A stretch of DNA of 15,049 bases from the NCBI GenBank assembly GCA_036524155.1, contig DATDCV010000039.1, positions 1-15,049 on the forward strand, given 5' to 3'. The notes below the pieces were generated by a model. The model worked only from the letters and a program-made list of their open reading frames with translations, ran no database searches and had not been told where the DNA came from. Positions 7,063 through 13,353 of the stretch are shown in pieces. The translations under genes and the position numbers were made by a program. Numbering within the stretch: the first letter of the stretch is position 1; the number at the start of each line of letters is the position of its first letter. This stretch comes from DATDCV01 sp036524155. Its GTDB lineage: Bacteria > Verrucomicrobiota > Verrucomicrobiia > Limisphaerales > UBA8199.

Positions 7063-8292
7063 ATGAAAGTCCAGAGGGTTCATGAGCCCGCAACGATCGC
7101 CCGCTTGCGTCTGCGAATAACAGCGGCAGCGGAGTCGACCGTTCGCAGTGGGCATCCTTGGGTTTTTGCGGAAAGCGTCGAGCGGCAGAACCGAGCCGGC
7201 GAGTCAGGTGAACTTTCGGTGGTTTACGACCGCAGGGACCGGTTTTTGGCCATCGGATTGTTCGACCCGGACTCGCCCATTCGCCTGCGCGTTCTGCATA
7301 CTGGCAAGCCGGTCACGATTGATGAAAGCTGGTGGGTGGCACGTCTGAAGGCCGCAGTGGAACGGCGGCGGAGTTTATTCGACGCGCAAACCACCGGCTT
7401 CAGGCTCATCAACGGCGAGAGCGACGGCTGGCCCGGACTGGTGCTGGACCGCTACGACCAGACGCTCGTGATGAAACTCTACACCACGGCCTGGCTGGCT
7501 CGACTGGACGAAATCGCTGCGCTGGTTCAGAGGGAAATCCAACCGGGGCGCATCGTGCTGCGGCTCAGCCGGAATATTCAGAAGGTCGCTATCGACCGTT
7601 TCGCAAGACAAGACGGAACCGTGCTGCGGGGCGGTCCTCTCCAGGGCCCAATCATTTTCCGCGAGACCGGCCTGCGCTTTGAGGCCGATGTGCTCAAGGG
7701 CCAAAAGACCGGCTTCTTCCTCGACCAACGGGAAAATCGCCGGCGAGTTGGCGCGCTGGCGCGAGGGAGGGACGTGCTCAACGCTTTCAGTTTCACGGGC
7801 GGTTTCTCGTTGTATGCGGCGCGCGGCGGCGCCCGCTCTGTGACTGACCTGGACATCAGCGCCCATGCGCTGGGCGCAGCCGAGCGCAATTTCACCCTCA
7901 ACAAAACGAGTCCGGCAATCGCCTCCTGTCCGCACGAGTGCATCCAGACGGACGTGTTTGAATGGCTCGCCGGAAACGCCGAGCGCAACTTTGGCTTAAT
8001 CATCCTTGACCCCCCTTCGCTGGCAAAACGTGCTTCGGAGAAGGCTGGCGCTGTCCGCGCTTACGGCAAGCTGGTTACCACGGCTCTCAACCATCTTTTG
8101 CCCGGAGGAATCCTAGTCGCCTGCTCGTGTTCCGCCCATGTCACCGCCGAAGAATTCTTCGGGGCGGTCCAGAAGGCGGGGGCAGGTTCAGGGCGCAAGC
8201 TCCGGGAAATCGAGACCACCTTTCATGCGCCTGACCATCCTGCCACCTTCAAGGAAGCGAAGTATTTGAAGGCGATTTACCTGCGGGCCTGA
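7063..8292 (+). CDS. RlmI-like class I SAM-dependent rRNA methyltransferase
   Basis: A 409-residue protein of the RlmI/YccW family, whose characterised member makes m5C in 23S rRNA. The N-terminus is a PUA-like RNA-binding domain (RSGHPWVFAESV, about 28-39). A middle segment carries GFRLINGESDGWPGLVLDRY. The Rossmann methyltransferase domain starts with LKGQKTGFFLDQRENRR and the SAM-binding VLNAFSFTGGFSLYAARGG (from 238). A D316-P-P-S motif follows, then an ACSCS motif around C354/C356, both conserved family features. The ATG at 7063 is chosen because the frame upstream runs back into the vapC gene and encodes no conserved residues. It begins 40 bases after vapC. The precise methylated base is inferred from the family. 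Confidence 0.9.
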   Translation: MKVQRVHEPATIARLRLRITAAAESTVRSGHPWVFAESVERQNRAGESGELSVVYDRRDRFLAIGLFDPDSPIRLRVLHTGKPVTIDESWWVARLKAAVERRRSLFDAQTTGFRLINGESDGWPGLVLDRYDQTLVMKLYTTAWLARLDEIAALVQREIQPGRIVLRLSRNIQKVAIDRFARQDGTVLRGGPLQGPIIFRETGLRFEADVLKGQKTGFFLDQRENRRRVGALARGRDVLNAFSFTGGFSLYAARGGARSVTDLDISAHALGAAERNFTLNKTSPAIASCPHECIQTDVFEWLAGNAERNFGLIILDPPSLAKRASEKAGAVRAYGKLVTTALNHLLPGGILVACSCSAHVTAEEFFGAVQKAGAGSGRKLREIETTFHAPDHPATFKEAKYLKAIYLRA

Positions 8293-8314
8293 GATTACTT
8301 CGCGTAGCTTTATG

Positions 8315-8340
8315 TTGACTTGCGGGATTTGCGGTAGCCT
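8315..8340 (+). promoter_or_regulatory. Weak candidate promoter upstream of the tRNA
   Basis: TTGACT at 8315-8320 is a good -35 box. No good -10 box stands at the usual distance: TAGCCT at 8335-8340 is 14 bases away and CCTACC at 17. It may drive the tRNA-Val transcript with a leader of about 190 bases. Support is poor. Confidence 0.2.
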
Positions 8341-8487
8341 ACCCATAGCGGGCACGGAAACCGGTGCGGGCGAGTACCCGATTGAGCAGGAGGTAGCTCC
8401 CAATCTGACTTTCGTTCTGACTTCGGGTCTTTTTGCCCTTGCCGCCAAACCGGGAACGGCTATCCTTGGTTACTCGTTGAATTCGCG

Positions 8488-8523
8488 AAAGACCATGGAA
8501 AACAAGCGTTTTCAAAGGTCTTT
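8488..8523. terminator. Hairpin just before the tRNA, possible terminator
   Basis: AAAGACC (8488-8494) pairs with GGTCTTT (8517-8523), and inside it AAAAC (8499-8503) pairs with GTTTT (8508-8512) around an AAGC loop, leaving a 4x4 internal loop. The 3' side ends in a T-run (8521-8524). It lies 11 bases upstream of the tRNA, so it could terminate the rRNA methyltransferase transcript or be part of the tRNA precursor leader. The stem is not GC-rich, which lowers confidence in a terminator. Confidence 0.35.
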
Positions 8524-8534
8524 TCGGAACGGGA

Positions 8535-8609
8535 GCGCGGTTAGCTCAGGGGTAGAGCACTTCCTTGACACGGAAGGGGTCAGAGGTTCAAATCCTCTAT
8601 CGCGCACCA
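8535..8609 (+). tRNA. tRNA-Val, anticodon GAC
   Basis: A full cloverleaf can be folded. The acceptor GCGCGGT (8535-8541) pairs with ATCGCGC (8599-8605) including one G-U. The D stem is GCTC/GAGC (8544-8547, 8555-8558). The anticodon stem CTTCC/GGAAG (8560-8564, 8572-8576) encloses loop TTGACAC, giving anticodon GAC at 8567-8569, which reads GUC (valine). The T stem AGAGG/CCTCT encloses TTCAAAT. The discriminator base is A and CCA is encoded (8607-8609). The gene is intact although an integrase gene begins right behind it, which fits integration that rebuilds the tRNA 3' end. Confidence 0.95.
8582..8609 (+). other. Putative attachment site (left end of integrated element)
   Basis: The 3' part of tRNA-Val (T arm to CCA) is the usual crossover site for tyrosine integrases of tRNA-linked islands, and an integrase frame opens directly downstream in the same orientation. 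A matching direct repeat that would mark the right end was looked for and not found in this window, so the exact core is unknown. This is inference from position, not from a demonstrated repeat. Confidence 0.5.
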
Positions 8610-8658
8610 TTCTTTATCAGGCATTTACACCGAAAAACACCGGTTCTGACCGTGCTCG

Positions 8659-8686
8659 TCCTAACAGTTTTCCTAACCGTCCTAAC
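8659..8686 (+). repeat. Triplicated TCCTAAC motif, possible integrase arm sites
   Basis: TCCTAAC occurs at 8659-8665, 8671-8677 and 8680-8686. The first and third are extended to CGTCCTAACAG (8657-8667 and 8678-8688), 21 bases or two helical turns apart. They lie between the putative att core and the integrase start, where arm-type integrase or excisionase sites are expected. If the integrase starts further upstream the repeats would be coding (an Arg-Pro-Asn-rich stretch). Confidence 0.4.
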
Positions 8687-8698
8687 AGACCCAGGTAC

Positions 8699-9817
8699 GT
8701 GCGGCTCGAAAAGGGCTTGTTCCGCTACCTGAAGACCGGCCAGATTTGGGAGGTCCGGCGCGAGGGATGCAAGGTGCGTTGGACCAACTTGAAAACCGAC
8801 GACCTCGATATGGCACGGCTGAAATCTAACCGTTCACCACGACCCAAACCGGAGAACTGGATGTGGAAGCAGGCCCAGAAGGTCATCAGCCATTACGCCA
8901 AAGAACACCAGGTTGATGTGCCGGATGCAGTCAATTCCGCACAGGTCGGGCAAGCTCCACCCAAGACAGGAGCGCCGCACACACTAGCCGAGTGCTTCAA
9001 CTCCTGGAAGCGCACCTGGACGGTAGCTGAGGGAACCAAGGAGACACGAGAGGCGCATTGGCGGATGCTGGGCCGAGTTCTGAAGCCGGAGACCAGGCTG
9101 GAGGCCATCACGATAACTGGCCTGAAGGAGGCGCAGGCGAAGCTCAAGGACAGTGGTCTATCTCCCACCAGCATCAACGACGTCATGTTCAAAACTCTCC
9201 GGCGCTCGCTTGAGCACGCGGTGGAGATTGGCTGGCTCGTGGACAACCCTGCCGCCAGGCTCAAGCCCCTGAAGCGGGTCCAGTCAATACGCCAGCAACC
9301 GTCGTGGGAGGAAGCCTGGAAGCTGGTCGATAAAGCATGCGAGGTGGCCCCTGAGAGCGGCGAACTGCTCCGGTTCATGCTGGCCTTCGGCGTCGGTCAG
9401 AAGGAAGTCAAGAACTTGAAGGGCGAACATATCGACTTCGAGCGAGACGTTGTTCATTTCCTTCGGCAAAAGACCGGCAAGACCTTTGACGTACCGATCT
9501 TGTCCGCCGAGGCCAAGCACCTGCTGAACACCTTGCGGGCTGCCGGACGCATTCAGGTCGGCAAACCGGTGTTTGAATGGAGAGACCCAGAGCAAGCACT
9601 TCACGGAGCCTGCGAACGTTTACGAATGCCGGTTTACACACCTCGGTCGCTGCGCCGAACCTTCATCATCCATGCCCTTGAGCAAGAAGTTGACCCCCGC
9701 GTGGTGGCCAAGTGGCAGGGTCATCGCGACGCCAAGCTGATTTTGGACACGTACGGGAGCTACGTCTCGAAGGAGCACGAGAAAGCTCAGATAGCCAAGA
9801 TCACGAAAAAGAAATAG
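8699..9817 (+). CDS. Tyrosine-family site-specific integrase, atypical active site
   Basis: A 372-residue phage-type integrase if it starts at the GTG at 8699, where the typical N-terminal GLFRYLKTGQIWEVRR arm-binding-like segment begins. The frame stays open back through the tRNA gene, but that part is not protein-like; an ATG at 8810 is a shorter alternative. A core-binding helical domain (LAECFNSWKRTW... to SINDVMFKTLRRSLEHAVE) precedes the catalytic domain. Catalytic elements visible are K in FLRQKTGKTF, R in YTPRSLRRTFI, GH in WQGHRDAKLI and Tyr352 in LDTYGSY. The first catalytic Arg, normally in a G-x-R-x-x-E context, is replaced: FGVGQKEVKNL has Gly233-Gln234 there, and HxLRH reads RSLRR. 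I recall similar Gly-Gln variants in integrases from this phylum, but cannot verify that here. It likely moved the flanking element into tRNA-Val. Confidence 0.88.
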   Translation: MRLEKGLFRYLKTGQIWEVRREGCKVRWTNLKTDDLDMARLKSNRSPRPKPENWMWKQAQKVISHYAKEHQVDVPDAVNSAQVGQAPPKTGAPHTLAECFNSWKRTWTVAEGTKETREAHWRMLGRVLKPETRLEAITITGLKEAQAKLKDSGLSPTSINDVMFKTLRRSLEHAVEIGWLVDNPAARLKPLKRVQSIRQQPSWEEAWKLVDKACEVAPESGELLRFMLAFGVGQKEVKNLKGEHIDFERDVVHFLRQKTGKTFDVPILSAEAKHLLNTLRAAGRIQVGKPVFEWRDPEQALHGACERLRMPVYTPRSLRRTFIIHALEQEVDPRVVAKWQGHRDAKLILDTYGSYVSKEHEKAQIAKITKKK

Positions 9818-9869
9818 TGGCTCATCGGCATTCCAGAAGCAGGAGGTGCCGTGCTCGACCGCACCCACA

Positions 9870-10088
9870 TTAGGAACTCGGCGGAACTGTCTCGCCCCAG
9901 AGCTTCACCGCGCCCCACTTGATGCGGATGGTCTCGCCAGTCGCCTTGCGGAGCCGCAGCATCATCCGGCCATCGGCGTCCAGCCAAACGCCCAGCAGCC
10001 TTCCCGTGTGAATATCGCCGCCGAAAAGTTGGACAGCGAAGGGCTTGCCCCTGAACCGTTGCAGCATGTCGAGTTCGGGATGGTTCAT
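9870..10088 (-). CDS. Small protein with Sm/LSm-like beta-barrel pattern
   Basis: A 72-residue protein. Residues 13-64 fit the Sm fold pattern: a first strand GKPFAVQLFGG, a bent second strand with G-x-L-x-G in HTGRLLGVWLDADG, a third strand RMMLRLRK, and a closing ETIRIKWGAVKLW. Sm-like proteins such as Hfq form rings that bind RNA; that role here is inference from the pattern alone, and other small SH3-like barrels are possible. The ATG at 10088 is chosen because it follows the upstream gene's stop by 7 bases; a longer frame starting at 10166 would overlap that gene by 71 bases. It is the last gene of a four-gene minus-strand operon and converges with the integrase 52 bases away. Part of its sequence is repeated at 12152-12238. 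Confidence 0.65.
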   Translation of the reverse strand: MNHPELDMLQRFRGKPFAVQLFGGDIHTGRLLGVWLDADGRMMLRLRKATGETIRIKWGAVKLWGETVPPSS

Positions 10089-10095
10089 CTCAGGA

Positions 10096-10605
10096 TCACT
10101 TACGGGCACCCCGCAATCCACGTAACTCAGGGTGCGCCAGTGTGGCGTAGTTCTCGGCCACTTCACGCCTGTGTTTCTCGGCCTTGCGGGCGGCTTTTAG
10201 TTGCCTGCGGCACTTCTTACACACCCAGGCACCACCATCAATCGGGACCAGCGTCGGGTCAGATTTCCGGCACCGGTAGCAACTGACCAGCGCCTGGTCG
10301 AGCGTCCGCTTCGGCAGCGGGTGCTTTGGCATTCCAGGGCTGCTGCTCGGAGCCGTGACTGTCACAGGTCTGGACTCCCTGAAAGTGCCGACCACCCGTT
10401 CGGCCTCTTCCTGCGTGAGGCCGGAGCCAATTAAATCCTGGATTTTGTTGAACTGCTCCTGTCGGCTTAGCCCACGATATTCGGGCAGTTCACCCGTTCT
10501 ACTGCCCAGGGCATACATGGCCTCCTCGAACTCCAGGCCGCATTCCTGGATCAACACCTGGCATCGTTTTTGGACTGGAGAGAGTTCTGTTCCTTCCGCG
10601 CTCAT
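10096..10605 (-). CDS. Hypothetical protein with C-terminal zinc ribbon
   Basis: A 169-residue protein not recognised as a known family. Residues 10-78 are predicted helical and contain SGLTQEEAERVVGTF, which resembles a small three-helix module. A Pro/Ser linker (79-100) leads to four cysteines, C109-x-x-C112 and C129-x-x-C132, in SCYRCRKSDP and WVCKKCRRQ, the layout of a zinc ribbon that often contacts nucleic acid or protein. The C-terminal tail is very basic (KAARKAEKHRREVAENY). Third gene of the operon: it starts 8 bases after the preceding stop and ends 7 bases before the Sm-like gene. Confidence 0.75.
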   Translation of the reverse strand: MSAEGTELSPVQKRCQVLIQECGLEFEEAMYALGSRTGELPEYRGLSRQEQFNKIQDLIGSGLTQEEAERVVGTFRESRPVTVTAPSSSPGMPKHPLPKRTLDQALVSCYRCRKSDPTLVPIDGGAWVCKKCRRQLKAARKAEKHRREVAENYATLAHPELRGLRGARK

Positions 10606-10613
10606 ATGCCACG

Positions 10614-11021
10614 CTATAAGACCTGCTCGACGACAAAAGGAACGTACGTCTCTTTCTCTGCGTTTTGTTTTTCGCCCAACGCCAGGCGGACCCCAACTGT
10701 GAGTTTTCGTGGTAATTCAATCATTGCATAACCGTGCAGGTTATCCGTCCATCTCCGAACTAGCACCGCCGTTTCAGGGTCTGCCTTTTCCAGCATGTCC
10801 TTCAGAATGGCCCCTGAAAAATCGAGTGACAAAGAATACATTTTGCCTTCCAGCATGAGGTTGAGCACGGTGGTAAACAAATCAGTCCCGATGCTCGAAA
10901 TGTGGTCCAAATAGAGTGTGTAGAAGTAGCACCTGAAATCCTGGTGGACGCCGCGATTGAGGAGGGTTAGCCCGTAATCTGGTGGGAACTGTTTGCCCTC
11001 AGCTTGTCCTATTTGGTCCAT
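10614..11021 (-). CDS. Hypothetical protein of 135 residues
   Basis: No family recognised. The protein is mixed alpha/beta with no signal peptide, membrane segment or metal motif. It contains an aromatic stretch FRCYFYTLYLDHISSIG (about 29-45), hydrophobic helices around FTTVLNLMLEGKMYSLSL, and a C-terminal part with LPRKLTVGVRLALG. Gene reality is supported by position: its ATG follows the methyltransferase stop by only two bases (TAG AG ATG) and its stop precedes the next start by 8 bases. This argues for co-expression and possibly a shared complex. Confidence 0.7.
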   Translation of the reverse strand: MDQIGQAEGKQFPPDYGLTLLNRGVHQDFRCYFYTLYLDHISSIGTDLFTTVLNLMLEGKMYSLSLDFSGAILKDMLEKADPETAVLVRRWTDNLHGYAMIELPRKLTVGVRLALGEKQNAEKETYVPFVVEQVL

Positions 11022-11023
11022 CT

Positions 11024-12055
11024 CTAATGGGGGAAAAATGCTTCAAAAACCGGCCCGTCTGTCTTGATCGGCGCGACGCACACGTGCTTAAAGTAAATCT
11101 CGATTGTCAGGCGCGCCTGCTCTGGAGTAGTTCCCATGAAGGAGGGCGGGTGCCTGGGATAATTCATGACAGCTACCCCATCATGCTCGGTTGCTGAGGA
11201 GATATCCGCCAGGGTTTTCGCCAGAGCCGTCCAACTGGGTAATACGTGCAGCACATTACTGGCCATTACAATGTCGTAACGACCGTGGAGGGCATCAGGG
11301 TCGGCGTCATCGGCATGATCTCCTATATCATGGTTGGTGACTTCAAGGCCCTCTTGCTCAAGCCGAACGGAATGCGGGACTCCGCCGTTCCGATCCGCCG
11401 CGCCGCATCCAAAATTCAGCACCCGTTGACCAGGTCGAGCCGTCCTAATCAGGTGATCCACTACGACTGCGTCCGGCCCGACAGCCCCGTTATATTGAGC
11501 GGTTCCATTCACCAACTCGATCTCGTCCGGCTCGATCCTTTCAAGGTGCTCCCTGCGAAGCCTCCTGATCTTCCGCTCGTACGCATCGATGCCATATTTG
11601 CGATCTATCCACTCGCGCCATTCTCGCTTAAATCCCACCTTGTTCATTGGCGCGCCCCGTCCAATAAGCCCGTTCTGCTCCTCAAACTGCGTCACGGCGT
11701 AGTGGAAGTTGTACGCAGGCTCATGGGGGCTGAGGATCGTCTCCAACCTGTGGAATATCCGCCCACTGGGTTTGTCTTCTTCACAAGTCCCTGTTTGGAC
11801 ATCCACTTTGAGATTGGCAGTGACGTAAGGATGCGGCTCACAGAGTGATGAGATCTGGAGCAGTCGTACTGTAGTGCCCTTGATATGAACGACCTGATGA
11901 GGGAAGTCTCTTCGACGCCGCGTTCTGAACCTGGCGGCAAGGATCTGCAAAGCTTGGCGGTAGATTCGCTGTTCAGCCTCAGTCAAGTTGCTGAGACCCG
12001 CATCGATTGCCTCTGCCTGAACGTAAACAGAACGACCGATTCGCTTGCCAGCCAT
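11024..12055 (-). CDS. SAM methyltransferase resembling the DNA-phosphorothioation-associated family
   Basis: A 343-residue protein in two parts. The C-terminal half is a class I methyltransferase: SAM-binding RVLNFGCGAADRNGG (211-225), an acidic NHDIGDHADD after strand 2, and YDIVMASNVLHVLPS (260-274). The N-terminal half matches, from memory, TIGR04096 (DNA phosphorothioation-associated putative methyltransferase): GKRIGRSVYV at the start, EPHPYVTANLKVDVQTG (73-89), IFHRLETIL (100-108), TQFEEQNGL (122-130) and an IG/VGF..EW segment. No dnd genes are in the window, so the substrate is unknown. The frame stays open to 12271 but the upstream part is a decayed Sm-like copy; the ATG at 12055 begins the conserved region. 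First gene of the four-gene minus-strand operon. Confidence 0.78.
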   Translation of the reverse strand: MAGKRIGRSVYVQAEAIDAGLSNLTEAEQRIYRQALQILAARFRTRRRRDFPHQVVHIKGTTVRLLQISSLCEPHPYVTANLKVDVQTGTCEEDKPSGRIFHRLETILSPHEPAYNFHYAVTQFEEQNGLIGRGAPMNKVGFKREWREWIDRKYGIDAYERKIRRLRREHLERIEPDEIELVNGTAQYNGAVGPDAVVVDHLIRTARPGQRVLNFGCGAADRNGGVPHSVRLEQEGLEVTNHDIGDHADDADPDALHGRYDIVMASNVLHVLPSWTALAKTLADISSATEHDGVAVMNYPRHPPSFMGTTPEQARLTIEIYFKHVCVAPIKTDGPVFEAFFPH

Positions 12056-12151
12056 TTCGGCATGACAATTCAAGGGCCGCGTTAAATCAATATTTCTTTT
12101 CAGATCTGCTTTGGCCCTCCATGGATTTGATTCGGACCCAATCCTGACTCT

Positions 12152-12271
12152 GGTGCGGATTGTCTTACCTGTCGGCTTGCGGAGTCGGAGCATCATCCGG
12201 CCATCGGCGTCCAACCAAACGGCGAGCAACTTGCCTGTTCCACCACAATTTGGCTTTGACCTGCCTTTCAC
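12152..12271 (-). pseudogene. Truncated second copy of the Sm-like gene
   Basis: The minus strand encodes GGTGKLLAVWLDADGRMMLR followed by LRKPTGKTIR, nearly identical to the core of the 72-residue Sm-like protein. A 25-base stretch is identical (9958-9982 and 12189-12213) and similarity spans about 9921-10009 against 12152-12238. The first beta strand is missing (the segment before is KGRSKPNCGG) and the closing strand differs, so the fold would be incomplete. It is in frame with the methyltransferase behind it, so an N-terminal extension of that protein starting at GTG 12271 cannot be fully excluded. Confidence 0.6.
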
Positions 12272-12422
12272 CGGTTGGCAGAGTTGGGGCCGGTTATGGG
12301 CGCGACCAACACTCCACAGTCCTTCACAAACGTGCCTTTAGTCAGAAAGTCGCACCGGAGGAAGCAGTCGTCTGCTGTTGATAAGTGCCTGTGTTTCCAG
12401 CAGCGAACAGCGGAGGGCCTCT

Positions 12423-12881
12423 ATGGGAATTAATTGGGACAAAGGGCGGCGACACAACCTCGTGCTCCGACAGGGTGCGGAACGCAGTGAATATACCGAT
12501 GTTGGTGCCCAGATTGCCAAAGCCAAAGGCATGGCAAAAATCCGAGGCCCAATGCTTCGCGCCTGCACCGGCTGTGGAGAATACTACGATGAGCGGGCAC
12601 CAGAAGCACACGTCTGCCGCCCTCGCCCAGCAAGTGGAGGACACCAACCGCCAAAAAGGGCAAGGTGCAGCAGATGCGGCCTTGAGTTGAGGCGCTCCGA
12701 TTTGCACGCGCACATGCTGGAAGAACATGGCATCCTTTGGTACCCAGAGCCTACTCAGCCGAAGAAGAAGGCCAGACCACAAAAAGGCACAACCAGGGCT
12801 TGGGTGAAATGCAAGTTCTGCGGTCGCGTAGTCGCAGGCAAGGATCTGATCGAGCACAACAAGGCGCTTCACCATATTTAA
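12423..12881 (+). CDS. Small protein with three zinc-knuckle motifs
   Basis: A 152-residue protein, no named family recognised. Three metal-binding units are visible: C48-x-x-C51 ... H63-x-C65; C82-x-x-C85 ... H97-x4-H102 (C2H2-like, RCSRCGLELRRSDLHAHM); and C130-x-x-C133 ... H145-x4-H150 (KCKFCGRVVAGKDLIEH). The second and third follow the same template, C-x-x-C-G-x-x-V/L with D-L-x-x-H. The linker between them is basic and Pro-rich. Start at 12423 is supported by GGAGGG five bases upstream; the frame is open 15 codons further. Divergent to the methyltransferase operon and followed by a second zinc-motif gene. DNA or RNA binding is a reasonable guess only. Confidence 0.78.
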   Translation: MGINWDKGRRHNLVLRQGAERSEYTDVGAQIAKAKGMAKIRGPMLRACTGCGEYYDERAPEAHVCRPRPASGGHQPPKRARCSRCGLELRRSDLHAHMLEEHGILWYPEPTQPKKKARPQKGTTRAWVKCKFCGRVVAGKDLIEHNKALHHI

Positions 12882-12951
12882 AGCCATACGCCGGACGACC
12901 GCGCCTTGGTCATCCGAGATGACGCTCGTGCGATAGTCAAACGAGTGCGAA

Positions 12952-13353
12952 TTGCACGGCAAACATCGTAATGTGAATATTCAAAACGAGCACGCGGCGA
13001 TCCTCGTGACCTGCCCGCATTGCCAGGCGCAAGTCCGCCCCGACCGTCTTAACAAGCACATTCATGTCCGGTGCCCGAAGGCTCCACCTGTCATTGTCGC
13101 AGAACGAAGCCAGAAACTAGGGAAATTGTCCCATGGCCCAAGCGGCATGCTTCGAAAGCGGAAACGGCGCGTTCAACGTTCGGCTGGGATCGGGGGAGGC
13201 GGCGTGGGTTCAATTGACACGGGAGAGCATAGACATGTTCACACCGCTCACGCTAACGAAGTTCCGATGGAGAGAGGTTTTGCTAGATGCCGGTTTTGCG
13301 GAAGACCAGCGATGGCAGGCTCAGACCTTTGTTATTCGTGCGAATCGGACTGA
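12952..13353 (+). CDS. Small protein with two zinc-binding motifs
   Basis: A 133-residue frame starting at TTG 12952, or at GTG 12973. The first unit, C21-x-x-C24 ... H36-x4-C41 (TCPHCQAQVRPDRLNKHI), follows the same template as the preceding gene, suggesting the two are related. The second unit is C113-x-x-C116 ... C127-x-x-C130 (RCRFCGRPAMAGSDLCYSC), a zinc-ribbon pattern. The middle is basic and Gly-rich (LRKRKRRVQR, GGGG). It follows the first zinc protein by 70 bases. Its 3' end overlaps the convergent HEPN-like gene by 22 bases. A competing frame at 13133-13477 was rejected. Confidence 0.65.
   Translation: MHGKHRNVNIQNEHAAILVTCPHCQAQVRPDRLNKHIHVRCPKAPPVIVAERSQKLGKLSHGPSGMLRKRKRRVQRSAGIGGGGVGSIDTGEHRHVHTAHANEVPMERGFARCRFCGRPAMAGSDLCYSCESD

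Noticed and set aside
8312..8698. Open frame running from before the tRNA through the tRNA into the integrase
   Set aside because: The frame crosses a perfect tRNA cloverleaf and the encoded peptide before about 8699 lacks integrase-like sequence; the openness is taken as chance.
11246..11848. 200-residue plus-strand frame opposite the methyltransferase
   Set aside because: It is the reverse of a gene with clear SAM-binding motifs and shows no family signature of its own.
12056..12271. In-frame N-terminal extension of the methyltransferase
   Set aside because: The conserved family start (GKRIGRSVYV) lies right after the ATG at 12055 and the upstream part is a truncated Sm-like copy. It is kept as a pseudogene, not as part of the protein, with some doubt.
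12342..12962. Long minus-strand frame opposite the zinc-finger gene
   Set aside because: The plus-strand frame has a GGAGGG ribosome site and three regular zinc motifs; the minus-strand translation shows no recognisable pattern.
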